Notes under the pieces: model-generated
Told to the model about the DNA's origin: nothing
What the model saw: only the letters and a program-made list of their open reading frames with translations
The model's database searches: none
Shown here: positions 18,170 through 27,406 of the stretch, in pieces
How positions within the stretch are numbered: position 1 is the first letter of the stretch
How the letters are laid out: each line of letters begins with the position of its first letter
NCBI GenBank assembly: GCA_016931535.1
Contig: JAFGEP010000055.1
Location: 1-64,000 of the forward strand
DNA from: Bradymonadales bacterium
GTDB lineage: Bacteria; Myxococcota_A; Bradymonadia; JAFGEP01
Reading direction: 5' to 3'
Length of the DNA: 64,000 nucleotides
Made by a program: the position numbers and the translations under genes

Positions 18170-19462
18170 TCACGGCTTCAGGCGGTCCAGCAACCGCGGG
18201 AAGGGGATGGTTTCCCGCACGTGATGCAACCCGCACAACCAGGCGACCGTCCGCTCCACGCCCAGACCGTACCCCGAGTGGGGCACCGATCCGTAACGCC
18301 TCAGATCCAGGTACCACTCGAGCGGCTCTCTGGGTAGACCGTGCTCGTCGATCCGCTGCAGCAGCTCGTTCAGATCATCCTCGCGCTGTCCCCCGCCGAT
18401 GATCTCTCCATACCCTTCCGGGGCCAACAGATCGACCCCCAGGGCAAGCTTGGGGTTGTCTGCGTCGCGCTTCATGTAAAAGGCTTTCACCGCGGCCGGG
18501 TAGCGATGGACCAGGACCGGCCGGTCGAATTCGTTGGCCAGCACGGTCTCGTCATCGCCACCGAAGTCGTCACCCCATGCAACCGGCTGACCTTTTGCTG
18601 TGAGGATCCCGATGGCCTCGTCGTAAGTGATCCTCGGAAAGGGCTTGACGACCCGCTGCAGGGCGGTGATGTCCCTCTCGATGACCGCGAAGTCCGAGGC
18701 CCGTTCTGCCAGCACCCCGGCGACGATCTCGCAGAGGAAGTCCTCCATCAGGTCCATCAACCCATCGAACTGGAGGTAGGCCACCTCGGGCTCGACCATC
18801 CAGAACTCGGTCAGGTGCCTCCGGGTCTTGGACTTCTCGGCGCGGAAGGTGGGGCCGAAGCAGTAGACCTTGCCCAGCGCCATGGCCGAGGCCTCGGCAT
18901 AGAGCTGCCCCGACTGGGTGAGATAGGCCTTCTCATCGAAGTACTGGGTCTCGAAGAGGGTCGATGTCCCCTCGCAAGCAGCGGGGGTGAAGATGGGGGA
19001 GTCGACCAGGACGAAGTTATGTGAATCCAGGTAGTTGCGGATGGCCCGGATCAGCGAGGCTCGTATGCGAAGGATGGCGGCCTGCCGCCTGGAACGAAGC
19101 CAGAGGTGCCGATTCTCCATGAGGAAAGCGACCCCGTGCTCCTTGGGCGTGATCGGGTAGTCGACCGCCATGTGCACCAGCGCGAGGTCGGACACGGCGA
19201 TCTCGTAGTCCAGCTCGCTCCGCTTGTCCTCGCGCACGGTGCCGGTCACGATGCAGCTCGACTCCTGGGTCAGGGTACGGGCCAGCTCGAACGCCTGGTC
19301 GGACACATCATTCTTGAACAGGACGCACTGGATGATGCCGCTGCCGTCGCGAACCTGCAGGAAGACCAGCTTCCCGCTGTAGCGGGCGTTGTAGAGCCAA
19401 CCCTTCAGGGTGACCTGTTGGCCCACATGGCCGGCAACCTCTTCGATGTAGATATGAGGCAC
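18170..19462 (-). CDS. asnS: Asparaginyl-tRNA synthetase
   Basis: 430 residues, class II aminoacyl-tRNA synthetase. An N-terminal OB-fold anticodon-binding domain ('[19 protein letters not shown]', '[14 protein letters not shown]') is followed by the catalytic core with '[26 protein letters not shown]' (motif 2; shown as outline) and the motif 3 '[16 protein letters not shown]'. The GTG at 19462 is chosen because GGGAGGT precedes it by 6 nt and the protein then begins PHIYIEEV, matching family N-termini; the open frame continues upstream but without coding character. First gene of asnS-lptE-holA. Confidence 0.94.
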   Translation of the reverse strand: MPHIYIEEVAGHVGQQVTLKGWLYNARYSGKLVFLQVRDGSGIIQCVLFKNDVSDQAFELARTLTQESSCIVTGTVREDKRSELDYEIAVSDLALVHMAVDYPITPKEHGVAFLMENRHLWLRSRRQAAILRIRASLIRAIRNYLDSHNFVLVDSPIFTPAACEGTSTLFETQYFDEKAYLTQSGQLYAEASAMALGKVYCFGPTFRAEKSKTRRHLTEFWMVEPEVAYLQFDGLMDLMEDFLCEIVAGVLAERASDFAVIERDITALQRVVKPFPRITYDEAIGILTAKGQPVAWGDDFGGDDETVLANEFDRPVLVHRYPAAVKAFYMKRDADNPKLALGVDLLAPEGYGEIIGGGQREDDLNELLQRIDEHGLPREPLEWYLDLRRYGSVPHSGYGLGVERTVAWLCGLHHVRETIPFPRLLDRLKP

Positions 19463-19468
19463 CGATAC

Positions 19469-19475
19469 ACCTCCC
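19469..19475 (-). promoter_or_regulatory. Ribosome-binding site fixing the asnS start
   Basis: GGGAGGT on the minus strand, 6 nt before GTG (19460-19462). It decides in favour of this start over the ATG at 19495. Confidence 0.7.
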
Positions 19476-19634
19476 AAACAGATTTCCAACTCCATCGGTT
19501 GCGTTTCTCCTACCAGAAACCCCAACCGGTGGCCAGAAGATACCTCCCACAAACAGGTTCCCGTTTTCTCTTGACCAATCGCCCTGGGAACAGGACCATG
19601 GAAAAGAACGGAAAGAGGCCCGCAGGAGGGGGAC

Positions 19635-20348
19635 ATGAAACGGGTAACTCCGGCGACTGGGGCGCTCATGGCTACCCTCATCATCTTGACCACCTGTCGC
19701 ACATCGGCTCAAGACATGGACTACCAATCTGCCCGTGAGGCTCTGGTGCAGCTGCTGACCGAGGAAGGGATCACCGATCCCGCAGTGGTCGCATCCCTCC
19801 GCAAGGTGGAGCGACATCTCTTCGTGCCGGAAGGGTACCGCAACCAATCCTACCGGAACTCCCCTCTGCCCATCGGACAGGGGCAGACCATCAGTCAGCC
19901 CTTCATCGTGGGCTACATGACCCAGATCCTGGATCTCCAGCCGGCCGACCGCGTGCTCGAGATCGGCACCGGTTCGGGTTACCAGGCCGCCATCCTGGCC
20001 GAGATCGCCGCCGAGGTCTACACCATCGAGATCATCCCGAGCCTGGGCGAACAAGCCGAACGCCTGCTCACCTCGTTGGGTTACCGGAACATCCATGTCC
20101 GGATCGGCGACGGCTACCAGGGTTGGCCAGAAGCGGCCCCCTTCCAGGCCATCATGGTCACCGCTGCACCGGGGCACATTCCCCAACCCCTGGTGGACCA
20201 GCTGGCCGTGGGAGGGCGCATGATCATCCCGGTGGGAGAATCCTACCAGACCCTCATCCTGATCGAGCGCGGTGCGGATGGCGTGACCGTCCAGCGCGAC
20301 CTGCCGGTGCGTTTCGTGCCGATGACCGGTGAAGCTCTCCAGCGCTGA
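19635..20348 (+). CDS. pcm: Exported protein-L-isoaspartate O-methyltransferase
   Basis: 237 residues. Family signatures are clear: '[16 protein letters not shown]', '[18 protein letters not shown]' and the SAM-binding motif '[18 protein letters not shown]', then 'GRMIIPVG'. The enzyme uses SAM to methylate isoaspartyl residues and so starts repair of aged proteins. Unusual is the N-terminal signal-like segment ([20 protein letters not shown], then CRTSAQ); a lipobox-like LTTC is weak, and signal peptidase I cleavage near TSA-Q is more likely. Strong RBS AGGAGGGGG. Divergent from asnS. Confidence 0.9.
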   Translation: MKRVTPATGALMATLIILTTCRTSAQDMDYQSAREALVQLLTEEGITDPAVVASLRKVERHLFVPEGYRNQSYRNSPLPIGQGQTISQPFIVGYMTQILDLQPADRVLEIGTGSGYQAAILAEIAAEVYTIEIIPSLGEQAERLLTSLGYRNIHVRIGDGYQGWPEAAPFQAIMVTAAPGHIPQPLVDQLAVGGRMIIPVGESYQTLILIERGADGVTVQRDLPVRFVPMTGEALQR

Positions 20349-20415
20349 GCAGGCACTCGGCTTCACAGGGCATTACCGGAGTGGGCGAGAACGCACCGTT
20401 CCAGCCGGAACGCCA

Positions 20416-22461
20416 CTATCTCCCCCCCTCCTCTTCGCTGGCCAGGGCGCGCCGGAGATCCTCGAAGGCGTGGGGATCGGGGGGAGAGAATCCGGTGATC
20501 CGCTCGATGTTGCCGAGTCGACCGACACCGAGGTGATGGGGAGGATCGAAGCGGAGCAGGGCCTGCTGGAAACGTTCCCGTAGCAGAGGCTGGGTGCGAG
20601 AACCGGCCACCATCGCGTCCTGGGGCACGGTGCCGGTCACGGCAAAAAAGCGCAGGCGGCCGATCGCGATGCCCAGCGAATCCGCCGAGAAGAGGGCGCC
20701 GTTGTAGGTTGCCACGGCATCACACCGCCCCTCGAGGATGTCTCGTAGAGCCTGGATATGATCGCCGCTCCACTGGATTGATGCTGCGAAGCGATCGGGG
20801 TCGTAACCCCGCTCCCGGAGGAAGAGGCGGGGAAGGAAGTAGCCGGAGGCGGAGTCTGGGTCGGTGAAACAGAAACGTCGTCCGGCCAGGTCTTCCAGCC
20901 GCCGATACGGCGAATCCACCCGGACCATGAGCCAGCCGTCATAGGATGTGGCCTGCTCGTACTGCTTGATGGCCAGCAGGCTGAGCTCGGGGTGTCGTTG
21001 CACCGTCCGCACGTACAGCAGCGGAGGCAAGAGGCCGAAGGATGCGCTTCCTTCGGCCAACCTGTGGGCACATTCGGCATAGGGACCGTCGATCTCGATG
21101 GAGACCGGCTGCCCCAGTTCCTGTTCCAGGTAGCCGCGCAGCGGTTCCAGCTCCGGTCGGAGCGCCTCTGGCTGCACGTAGGGGGTCCAGCAGACCGTGA
21201 TGGGGGGGCCAGACAGCGGCGGGAACGGCCTGTCGGGGTTTCCCGGCGATCCGGAGTGGTGGTGGATGCCTGGTGATCGGTCGTGCAGCATAAGCCAGGT
21301 TCCAACCGACAGGGCGAGGAGGACCAGCGCGGCGGCGAAAAGAACGGTCCAACCTCTCGACCGCCGCGGAGCGGTGGAAGGCGTTTGCCAGGAGATGTCG
21401 AGCGCAGGGGGGGCGTCGCCCATCGGGCCGGGAGTGGAACCGGTCTGGTGCAGCAGCTTTTTTCGGTCGATAGAGCGAAAAGTGCGTTCGGTGGCATCCT
21501 GGAGAAGCTCTTTTCGCTCGGTGAGCTTGGGTCCTGCGACCCGTTCCAGAAAACCGGCAATGGCGTCGGAGTCGAGGTCCAATCCCAGCTCGGTCGCGGC
21601 TGTCACCAGAGCCCGCCTCATCTCGTCGGCGGTGTCGAAGCGGTCTTGCGGAGACCGGGACAGGGCTTTCCTGGCGATCGCCTCCAGCGCCTCCGGGATG
21701 TTGGGATCGATCGAGCGCAGCGGTGGCGGGTCTTCCTCGGTGATGGCGCGCAGGATGGCCATCTCGCTGTCTCGGCGGAATAGCGGTCGATCGGCCAGAA
21801 GCTCCCACAAGACGACGCCCAGGGAGAACAGGTCCGAGCGCCGGTCCAGAGGTTCATGGCGGCACTGCTCGGGTGACATGTAGGGGAACTTTCCCTTCAG
21901 CCCGCCCGAGGAGGTGGAATCCACGCCGTTCTGGGCCTTGGCGATTCCGAAGTCCAACAGCTTGACGTGCCCGTCGCGCCCAACCATCAAGTTATGGGGT
22001 GAGATGTCGCGGTGGACGAGCGCCAGTAGCCGCCCGTCCAGGTCACACAGCTCGTGGGCTGCGTGCAGGCCGTGCGCGGCCTGCACCACGATGCCGATCG
22101 CCACACCATGGGGAAATCGAAGCCCTTCCTTTCTGGCAAGGTACTGGAGCTCGCGCAGCGTGCTGCCGTGGAGGTACTCCATGACCAGGTAGTAATTGCC
22201 CTCGGTTTCGCACAGCTCGTAGATCTGCACCACGTTGGGGTGGTTGAGCCGAGCGATGATCCGGGCTTCCCGAAGAAACATCTGGACGAACGATTCCTGG
22301 GAGGCCAGATGCGGCAGGATCCGCTTGATGACCACCAGCCGCTCGAAACCGGCTACCCCCTGCTCACGAGCCAAAAACAGCTCGGACATCCCGCCAACGG
22401 CCAGACGGGTGATCACCTGGTAGCGTCCGAAGGCCCCTTTTCTTTTCCCCCATCTGCTCAC
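20416..22461 (-). CDS. Ser/Thr protein kinase with PhnD-like sensor domain
   Basis: 681 residues, GTG start. Hanks-type kinase domain about 12-285: Gly loop 'LAVGGMSE', Lys46, Glu65, catalytic HRD (150-152) with Asn157, DFG (170-172) and 'YMSPEQ'. A cytoplasmic linker leads to one membrane helix (about 371-392). The outer part (about 420-665) resembles PhnD-type periplasmic binding proteins (substrate-binding proteins of phosphate/phosphonate ABC transporters): 'PLRGYLEQELGQPVSIE', 'SASFGLLPPLLYVRT', 'RRFCFTDPDSASGYFLPR', 'LEGRCDAVATYNG'. The likely role is a receptor kinase that senses a small anionic ligand outside the membrane and signals inside; the ligand is unknown. No transporter genes adjoin it. 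Divided from the upstream GH13 gene by about 50 bp on the same strand. Confidence 0.9.
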   Translation of the reverse strand: MSRWGKRKGAFGRYQVITRLAVGGMSELFLAREQGVAGFERLVVIKRILPHLASQESFVQMFLREARIIARLNHPNVVQIYELCETEGNYYLVMEYLHGSTLRELQYLARKEGLRFPHGVAIGIVVQAAHGLHAAHELCDLDGRLLALVHRDISPHNLMVGRDGHVKLLDFGIAKAQNGVDSTSSGGLKGKFPYMSPEQCRHEPLDRRSDLFSLGVVLWELLADRPLFRRDSEMAILRAITEEDPPPLRSIDPNIPEALEAIARKALSRSPQDRFDTADEMRRALVTAATELGLDLDSDAIAGFLERVAGPKLTERKELLQDATERTFRSIDRKKLLHQTGSTPGPMGDAPPALDISWQTPSTAPRRSRGWTVLFAAALVLLALSVGTWLMLHDRSPGIHHHSGSPGNPDRPFPPLSGPPITVCWTPYVQPEALRPELEPLRGYLEQELGQPVSIEIDGPYAECAHRLAEGSASFGLLPPLLYVRTVQRHPELSLLAIKQYEQATSYDGWLMVRVDSPYRRLEDLAGRRFCFTDPDSASGYFLPRLFLRERGYDPDRFAASIQWSGDHIQALRDILEGRCDAVATYNGALFSADSLGIAIGRLRFFAVTGTVPQDAMVAGSRTQPLLRERFQQALLRFDPPHHLGVGRLGNIERITGFSPPDPHAFEDLRRALASEEEGGR

Positions 22462-22513
22462 TTGAGGTCCGAGGGCTGCTGGTGCCTACGGGTACGGCCC
22501 TGTGACCAGAGGG

Positions 22514-25078
22514 TCAGGGTCGAAACCCCGTGAAAATCCTGCATTGATAGCCGGGCAAGTGTACCTTCAGCCCGCTGGTATGCAGTTGCGAAACCGGGAA
22601 TCGCTGCTCGCTCCTGGTTCGATGCTCGTAGGCTTGTACCATGTCTGTGGTGTTCCCATCCAGACCCAGGGCTTCGGCCAGCGTGACCTGGCGCTGCTGG
22701 GCCCCGGCTGTGGTCCAGTGGATCTTCGGGACGGAGCGGTGGATGGTCCCCTGCGTGCTTTCCAGCCGGTTGTTGTAGAGCACCAGGGCGGCCTGGTCAC
22801 CGGAGCGGTTGGAGAAGGCAAAGACGTTCTCGTCGACGGAGCCGTCCTCGCGGTAGAAGTCATAGAGCTGGAAATGCTCCACGGGGGCGAAGAGATCGCG
22901 CTGGCGCATCAGCGGGAAGATCTCTTCCTCGTGGCGCCGGACGAGCTGTGGGTCGGGTTGTTCGTCCCAGTAGGCCCGATGGAACTCCATGCCATACTTC
23001 TCGGTGAAGCCCTCGATCTGTCCGTGGCCAAACATGGGAAGGCCGGGCAGGGTGACCAGGGTGGTCAGGATGCCGAAGTACTTGTCGCCCTTGCCGAACC
23101 CATCGATGGCGGTCTGCTCGTCGGGGTTGGTCATGAAGTTGACCAGCTGGTAGAGGACTTCGGGGTCGGAGGTGAGAATCTCCTTGATCATCTGCCGGTA
23201 CTTGGCGTTGTCCTCGTTGCGCAGCATGTTCATGAAGGCGCTGTTGTAGACCCGGTGCATCCCCAGAGTCCGGATGAAGAACTCCTCGGTGAGCCAGAAG
23301 GCCTCGGCCATCAGCAGGCTGTCGGGGGCCTGCGCCCCCACGGCATCTACCACCTCCCGCCAGAACTCCTGGGGCATCGCTTGCTGGAATTCATTCCAGG
23401 ACATGCCGTGCTCGGCGCGCGAAGGGATGGCGGCGCCCGCGCCGGGCTCCGGGAACCATAGCCGCTGGTAGTGGAAGCGGGTGAGGGTCATGGCGGCGTC
23501 GAAGCGCAGGAAGGAGAACCTCTGCAAGACCCGGAGGATCACCTCGATCACCGCCTGGCGCACCTCCGGTTTGCGGAAGTCGAGCTGGGCGGTATCGTTC
23601 CAGGGCATCTGGGTGCCGTCGTTGCCGTGGTAGAGGTACAACGCTTGCCCGGTACGGCGGTCCAGCCGTTTGAACACCACGGCGGCGTCGGTCCGGTTCC
23701 AGTACCCGTCCTCCAAGAACAGCCCTATCTCCGGGTGGTTCGAAAGGTCCGGCCCCTCGAAACGGTAACTGGGGAAGGGGGGATAGGAGAGCGAGACGAA
23801 CCAGTCCGGGTGCTCGATGACCCAGCGGGAGAGGATCCCCACGTGGTTGGGCACCATGTCGGCGGCTAGGCGGATACCCAGCCGATCGGTCCGCTCCTTC
23901 AGCCGGTCCAGGGCCTCGTCTCCTCCCAGGTCGTCTGCGATCTGGTAGTCGTACAGGGAGTAGGCGGAGCCGAGCGCCTCCGGATTTCCCATGAGCTGCT
24001 TGATCTGCTGGGAGGCCGGGCTCCGTTCCCACAACCCGATGAGCCAGAGCCCCGAGAACCCCCAGCGGGCCAACCGTTCCAGCACCTCGTCGGGGATCTC
24101 GTCCAGGCGGGTGAGGGGGCGCTGGTACTGCTTGGAGAGCTGATCGAGCCAGACCCGAACATTCTTGGCCATGAGGATCATGCGAGGCTTCCAGGAAGAC
24201 TCCCGGGCAAATCGGCCGGCCTCGACCGGTCGTAGCTCGCCTTCGAACCGGGGAGCCTCGGCAGGACCGGCCTGGGTGGGTGGACCTGCCCACTTCCACT
24301 CCTCCCGCAATCGGTCCCGGGCCAACAGGAGCCGCCGCACCAGCCTCTCGGGTAGAAAGCGGCGCCACTGGCCGATGATGAACTCCAGCTGTTCGAACAG
24401 AGACGAGGGGGCATGTCTGACTGGAGCCAGGAGCATCTCCACCAGCGTCTGCTCCTCGGGGCTGATCGGCGGTTGCTGGGCGAAGTACCGATCGGTTGCT
24501 TCGACCAGCTCCTCGAACGGACCCATGTGGGCCAGCTGGTCGACCTCGAAGATCTCCCGAAAGGGGCGGGAGGTGGGGTTCTCCCCCGACACCCAGGCCA
24601 GAAGGAAGGTCACCAATGCCCGTTGCCGGTTGGACAGGTTGCCGTGGACCTGGTTGAGATACTGCTCGACCGAGGTCTCGCCACCAGGGGGGCTGAAGGG
24701 GAACGTCTGCGCGATCTGGACCAGCAGTTGATCTCGGTTTGCCTCCCCAACCGCCTCGCCCAGCGTTTCATCCCACTGCTCGAACACGGCGGGAGCCACC
24801 TCCTCGCGGTAGTGCTCGATCAACACCTCCATCGCCTCGGTGAGCAGGCTGAAGGCGTTCAGCTCCCCTGGGCGCACGGCCCCACCGGGATCCTCCCGCA
24901 GGTCTCTGCGCAGGTTCATGTTGTGGGCCAGCGTCTGCAGCACCTCGTAGCTGGGTAGAATCACCTGGCCCAGCGGTAGCGGTTCGGTTGGTGGAGTCAC
25001 CTCGGCTTCGGCCAGGTAGGTGTCTCGGGTTCTTCGCGATAGTAACAGTCGAATGGCGGTGTCGAGATCCTCGTGCAT
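22514..25078 (-). CDS. GH13 alpha-amylase-family protein with long helical N-terminus
   Basis: 854 residues from the ATG at 25078. The first ~330 residues are helical and not recognised. The rest is a GH13 (beta/alpha)8 barrel: 'YDYQIADDLGG', 'RLAADMVPNHVG' (region I), 'FLRFDAAMTL' (region II nucleophile Asp, about residue 526), 'LLMAEAFW' (region III acid Glu, about 589) and 'NFMTNPDEQTA' (region IV Asp, about 651), then a beta-sandwich end. Region IV normally reads '...HD'; here the His position is Pro, suggesting altered substrate use. Probable alpha-glucan hydrolase or transferase; exact reaction unclear. No signal peptide, so cytoplasmic. No glycogen genes adjoin it. Confidence 0.85.
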   Translation of the reverse strand: MHEDLDTAIRLLLSRRTRDTYLAEAEVTPPTEPLPLGQVILPSYEVLQTLAHNMNLRRDLREDPGGAVRPGELNAFSLLTEAMEVLIEHYREEVAPAVFEQWDETLGEAVGEANRDQLLVQIAQTFPFSPPGGETSVEQYLNQVHGNLSNRQRALVTFLLAWVSGENPTSRPFREIFEVDQLAHMGPFEELVEATDRYFAQQPPISPEEQTLVEMLLAPVRHAPSSLFEQLEFIIGQWRRFLPERLVRRLLLARDRLREEWKWAGPPTQAGPAEAPRFEGELRPVEAGRFARESSWKPRMILMAKNVRVWLDQLSKQYQRPLTRLDEIPDEVLERLARWGFSGLWLIGLWERSPASQQIKQLMGNPEALGSAYSLYDYQIADDLGGDEALDRLKERTDRLGIRLAADMVPNHVGILSRWVIEHPDWFVSLSYPPFPSYRFEGPDLSNHPEIGLFLEDGYWNRTDAAVVFKRLDRRTGQALYLYHGNDGTQMPWNDTAQLDFRKPEVRQAVIEVILRVLQRFSFLRFDAAMTLTRFHYQRLWFPEPGAGAAIPSRAEHGMSWNEFQQAMPQEFWREVVDAVGAQAPDSLLMAEAFWLTEEFFIRTLGMHRVYNSAFMNMLRNEDNAKYRQMIKEILTSDPEVLYQLVNFMTNPDEQTAIDGFGKGDKYFGILTTLVTLPGLPMFGHGQIEGFTEKYGMEFHRAYWDEQPDPQLVRRHEEEIFPLMRQRDLFAPVEHFQLYDFYREDGSVDENVFAFSNRSGDQAALVLYNNRLESTQGTIHRSVPKIHWTTAGAQQRQVTLAEALGLDGNTTDMVQAYEHRTRSEQRFPVSQLHTSGLKVHLPGYQCRIFTGFRP

Positions 25079-25210
25079 GGTCAACCCTGTCCAAGATCCT
25101 GTTTGGTGAGATTACCTGCGATTATCCGAGAACGGCGGGCGACGCAAGGGCGCAGGCAAGGAAAAACGGACGCGGTTTGCCGGGTGCCAGCCGCCCCACC
25201 CGGACTTCGG

Positions 25211-27082
25211 TCAATCGCCCTCCAGCGCGAAGCTATGCAAGATCGCGCCGTCTCCCGTGACCGCTTGCACAGTCAGGGTGCCATCTTGAAAGGTGGCGTA
25301 GAGGTAGTGGTGCTCATGGTGGGTGACGGTGATCTCCTCCCAGGTGTAGCAGTGGTCCTCTGCCCGGTCGAGCCCGCCGCCGCCGCCCCCGGTGGTTACC
25401 CAGGTTGGACCCTCCCCGCCCACCGGGGGGGTGAAGGAGTAGAGGTGGGCATGACCGCTAAACACCAGGTCCAACCCGTAGGTTGTGAAGAGGGGCTCGA
25501 GGAAGTAGCGCACAAAGAAATCGCCGCTATCGCAGGAATCCCCCGCCCAGTACTCGATGCGAGGGGGCTTGTGGAACAGGGCGATCTGGAGGCTCGAGGC
25601 GGCGTACGCCTCGGAGGATAGCAGGCCCTCGATACAGGTGTACTCGGGGCTGCCGGTGTAGATGGGGCGCTCGGTGTCGAGAAACACAAAATAGAGGGGG
25701 CCGTAGCTCCAGCCGAAGCAGTGCTCGTCGCCCGGTTGAGCGACGTAGTGATCGAAAAGCTCCGCCAGCTCGTCCTCGTACCGTTCGTGGTTGCCGTGGG
25801 CGATCAGCAACGGGACCTGCTGGGTCAATGGTGCGGATGGCCCCCACAGCTGGTTGTGGTAGTTGTCCACCGTGCCGGCTTGCACGGTGTCGCCGACCGA
25901 CAGGGCGAAGTCGGGCTGGCGCGCCGCCATCTCCCGGATAAGCCGCTGGAAGGTATCGGGTCCGTCCTGGTTGTCTCCCCAGACAACGAAGGAGATGGGG
26001 CGCGGTTCGACCGGCGCCGTGTGGAACCGGTGGGTGGTCCAATAACCGTCTCCCCAGGAAACCCGGTAGCTGTACTCGCTGTCCGGAGTGAGTCCGGAAA
26101 GCCGGAGCTGGTGAAAGGTGTCCACAAGGTCACTGCTCTGTTGATGGACCAGCGAGCCGCCCGGGCCGTAGTCTACCCGGCTGGCCGTAGGTTGTGCCGA
26201 TTCCCAGGACAGGCTGATGGCGTCGGTAGTCACCCACATCAGGTAAGGAGCCAGCGTGAGCGCGTCCAGATCGGCAGGAGGCGAGGTGTCCAGGCAGCCG
26301 GACAGCCCGTCCAGGTAGCCGTCGTTGTCGTCTCCGTACACCCGCAGGGCGCGCACCAGGACCTGGACTTGCCGGGTTCCCGCCGGCAGAAGGGAGGCCA
26401 CCTGGCGGTGGCGCCAGTAGGAGTGGGCGTAGGGTTCCGAGAGGATCTGGCCCAGGCTTTCTCCCCCGGCGTCGAACAGCTCCAGCCCCAAGACCACCTG
26501 GTCCTGCCCCACCCAGTCGCGGACCTGCCCGCCAAAGCGAAACCAGAGGTCTCCATTGTCGATGTCCGCTTCCCACTCGGACAGGTCGATGGTCTGGGAC
26601 ATCTGCGACTCGCCGGTCTCACCCGCAAAAAAGAGCCGGCTTCCCTGGTAGGCGGGGGGGAATCGGTCCGGATCCTCCTCGATCGCCTCGAACTCCCCGA
26701 GGTCGACAACCCAGCCCGTGATGTCGCCGGTTTCGGCGTCCCCGTTGACCAACAGGTTGCATACCGGGAAGCGGGGCGGCGGTTGCACCTCTTCCGTCTG
26801 GTCTGTGGCCGCTTCGGTGACATCCCGGTCTCCGACGAGATCGGACAGGGTGTCGCCAGCCTCCCCATCCACGGGGAGGTCCTCGGCCAGGTCAGGTGGG
26901 TCTTGTTCGCTGTCGAGCTCACCCAGGTCCCCTTGCTCCAGCGGATCCTGAGCCAGGTCGAGCGCGGCATCCGGCTGATCGGCCAGATCCAGCCCGGCGT
27001 CGTTTCCGGATCCGGAGGAAGAGCAACTGATCAAAAACATGGCGAGAGAGATAGCTGGCCACTGGATAGCTGGTCGCCCCAT
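25211..27082 (-). CDS. Metallophosphoesterase lipoprotein (purple acid phosphatase-like)
   Basis: 623 residues. Lipobox FLISC (Cys about 20) is followed by an Asp/Glu/Leu-rich, low-complexity linker to about residue 100. Next come a carbohydrate-binding-like beta domain (about 107-262, 'LLVNGDAETGDITGW'), a fibronectin-like domain of the purple acid phosphatase N-terminal type (about 270-355), and a calcineurin-like phosphoesterase with the metal motifs GDNQ (about 367), GDTVQ, GNHE (about 427) and GHAH (about 541). Predicted to hydrolyse phosphoesters at the cell surface. RBS AGGGGGTG before the ATG. It is divergent from parC. Confidence 0.9.
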   Translation of the reverse strand: MGRPAIQWPAISLAMFLISCSSSGSGNDAGLDLADQPDAALDLAQDPLEQGDLGELDSEQDPPDLAEDLPVDGEAGDTLSDLVGDRDVTEAATDQTEEVQPPPRFPVCNLLVNGDAETGDITGWVVDLGEFEAIEEDPDRFPPAYQGSRLFFAGETGESQMSQTIDLSEWEADIDNGDLWFRFGGQVRDWVGQDQVVLGLELFDAGGESLGQILSEPYAHSYWRHRQVASLLPAGTRQVQVLVRALRVYGDDNDGYLDGLSGCLDTSPPADLDALTLAPYLMWVTTDAISLSWESAQPTASRVDYGPGGSLVHQQSSDLVDTFHQLRLSGLTPDSEYSYRVSWGDGYWTTHRFHTAPVEPRPISFVVWGDNQDGPDTFQRLIREMAARQPDFALSVGDTVQAGTVDNYHNQLWGPSAPLTQQVPLLIAHGNHERYEDELAELFDHYVAQPGDEHCFGWSYGPLYFVFLDTERPIYTGSPEYTCIEGLLSSEAYAASSLQIALFHKPPRIEYWAGDSCDSGDFFVRYFLEPLFTTYGLDLVFSGHAHLYSFTPPVGGEGPTWVTTGGGGGGLDRAEDHCYTWEEITVTHHEHHYLYATFQDGTLTVQAVTGDGAILHSFALEGD

Positions 27083-27406
27083 GAGGTTTCACCCCCTTTG
27101 TCCACGATCCACGGTGGGCTGCCACCCTGCCGATGCAACCCTCGTTCCGGCAGCTTAGCCATCCATGACCCGCTTGTCGACCGCGTCGGTTGAAGTCCGG
27201 CAGAGGTTGGTGTCGCTTCAAGTCTGAACTGATGTGCAGTATCATGAATCTCTCCTGCGACACGGCGTCTCGGAGGGCCCTTCCCATCGAACCGGTGGTT
27301 GGGGATTGAATCGGGATCCGAGGGGGGATAGTTTCTGGTGGCCGGAGCGAACCCCTCGTGTCAGGGGTTGCAGAAGCGATCGGTAACCAGCGGCGAGTTC
27401 GTTTTC
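27083..27406. other. Divergent intergenic region upstream of parC
   Basis: 324 bp between the metallophosphoesterase and topoisomerase A genes. On the minus strand, TCGACA (27175-27180) and TAAGCT (27152-27157) with 17-bp spacing are a possible promoter for the lipoprotein. On the plus strand a TATCAT (27240-27245) with a weak TTCAAG 17 bp upstream could serve parC. An in-frame extension of parC reaches 27338 but lacks family similarity. Confidence 0.4.

Noticed and set aside
25721..27193. Long plus-strand open frame opposite the metallophosphoesterase
   Set aside because: The minus strand has all metal-binding motifs of the phosphoesterase; the plus frame has none.
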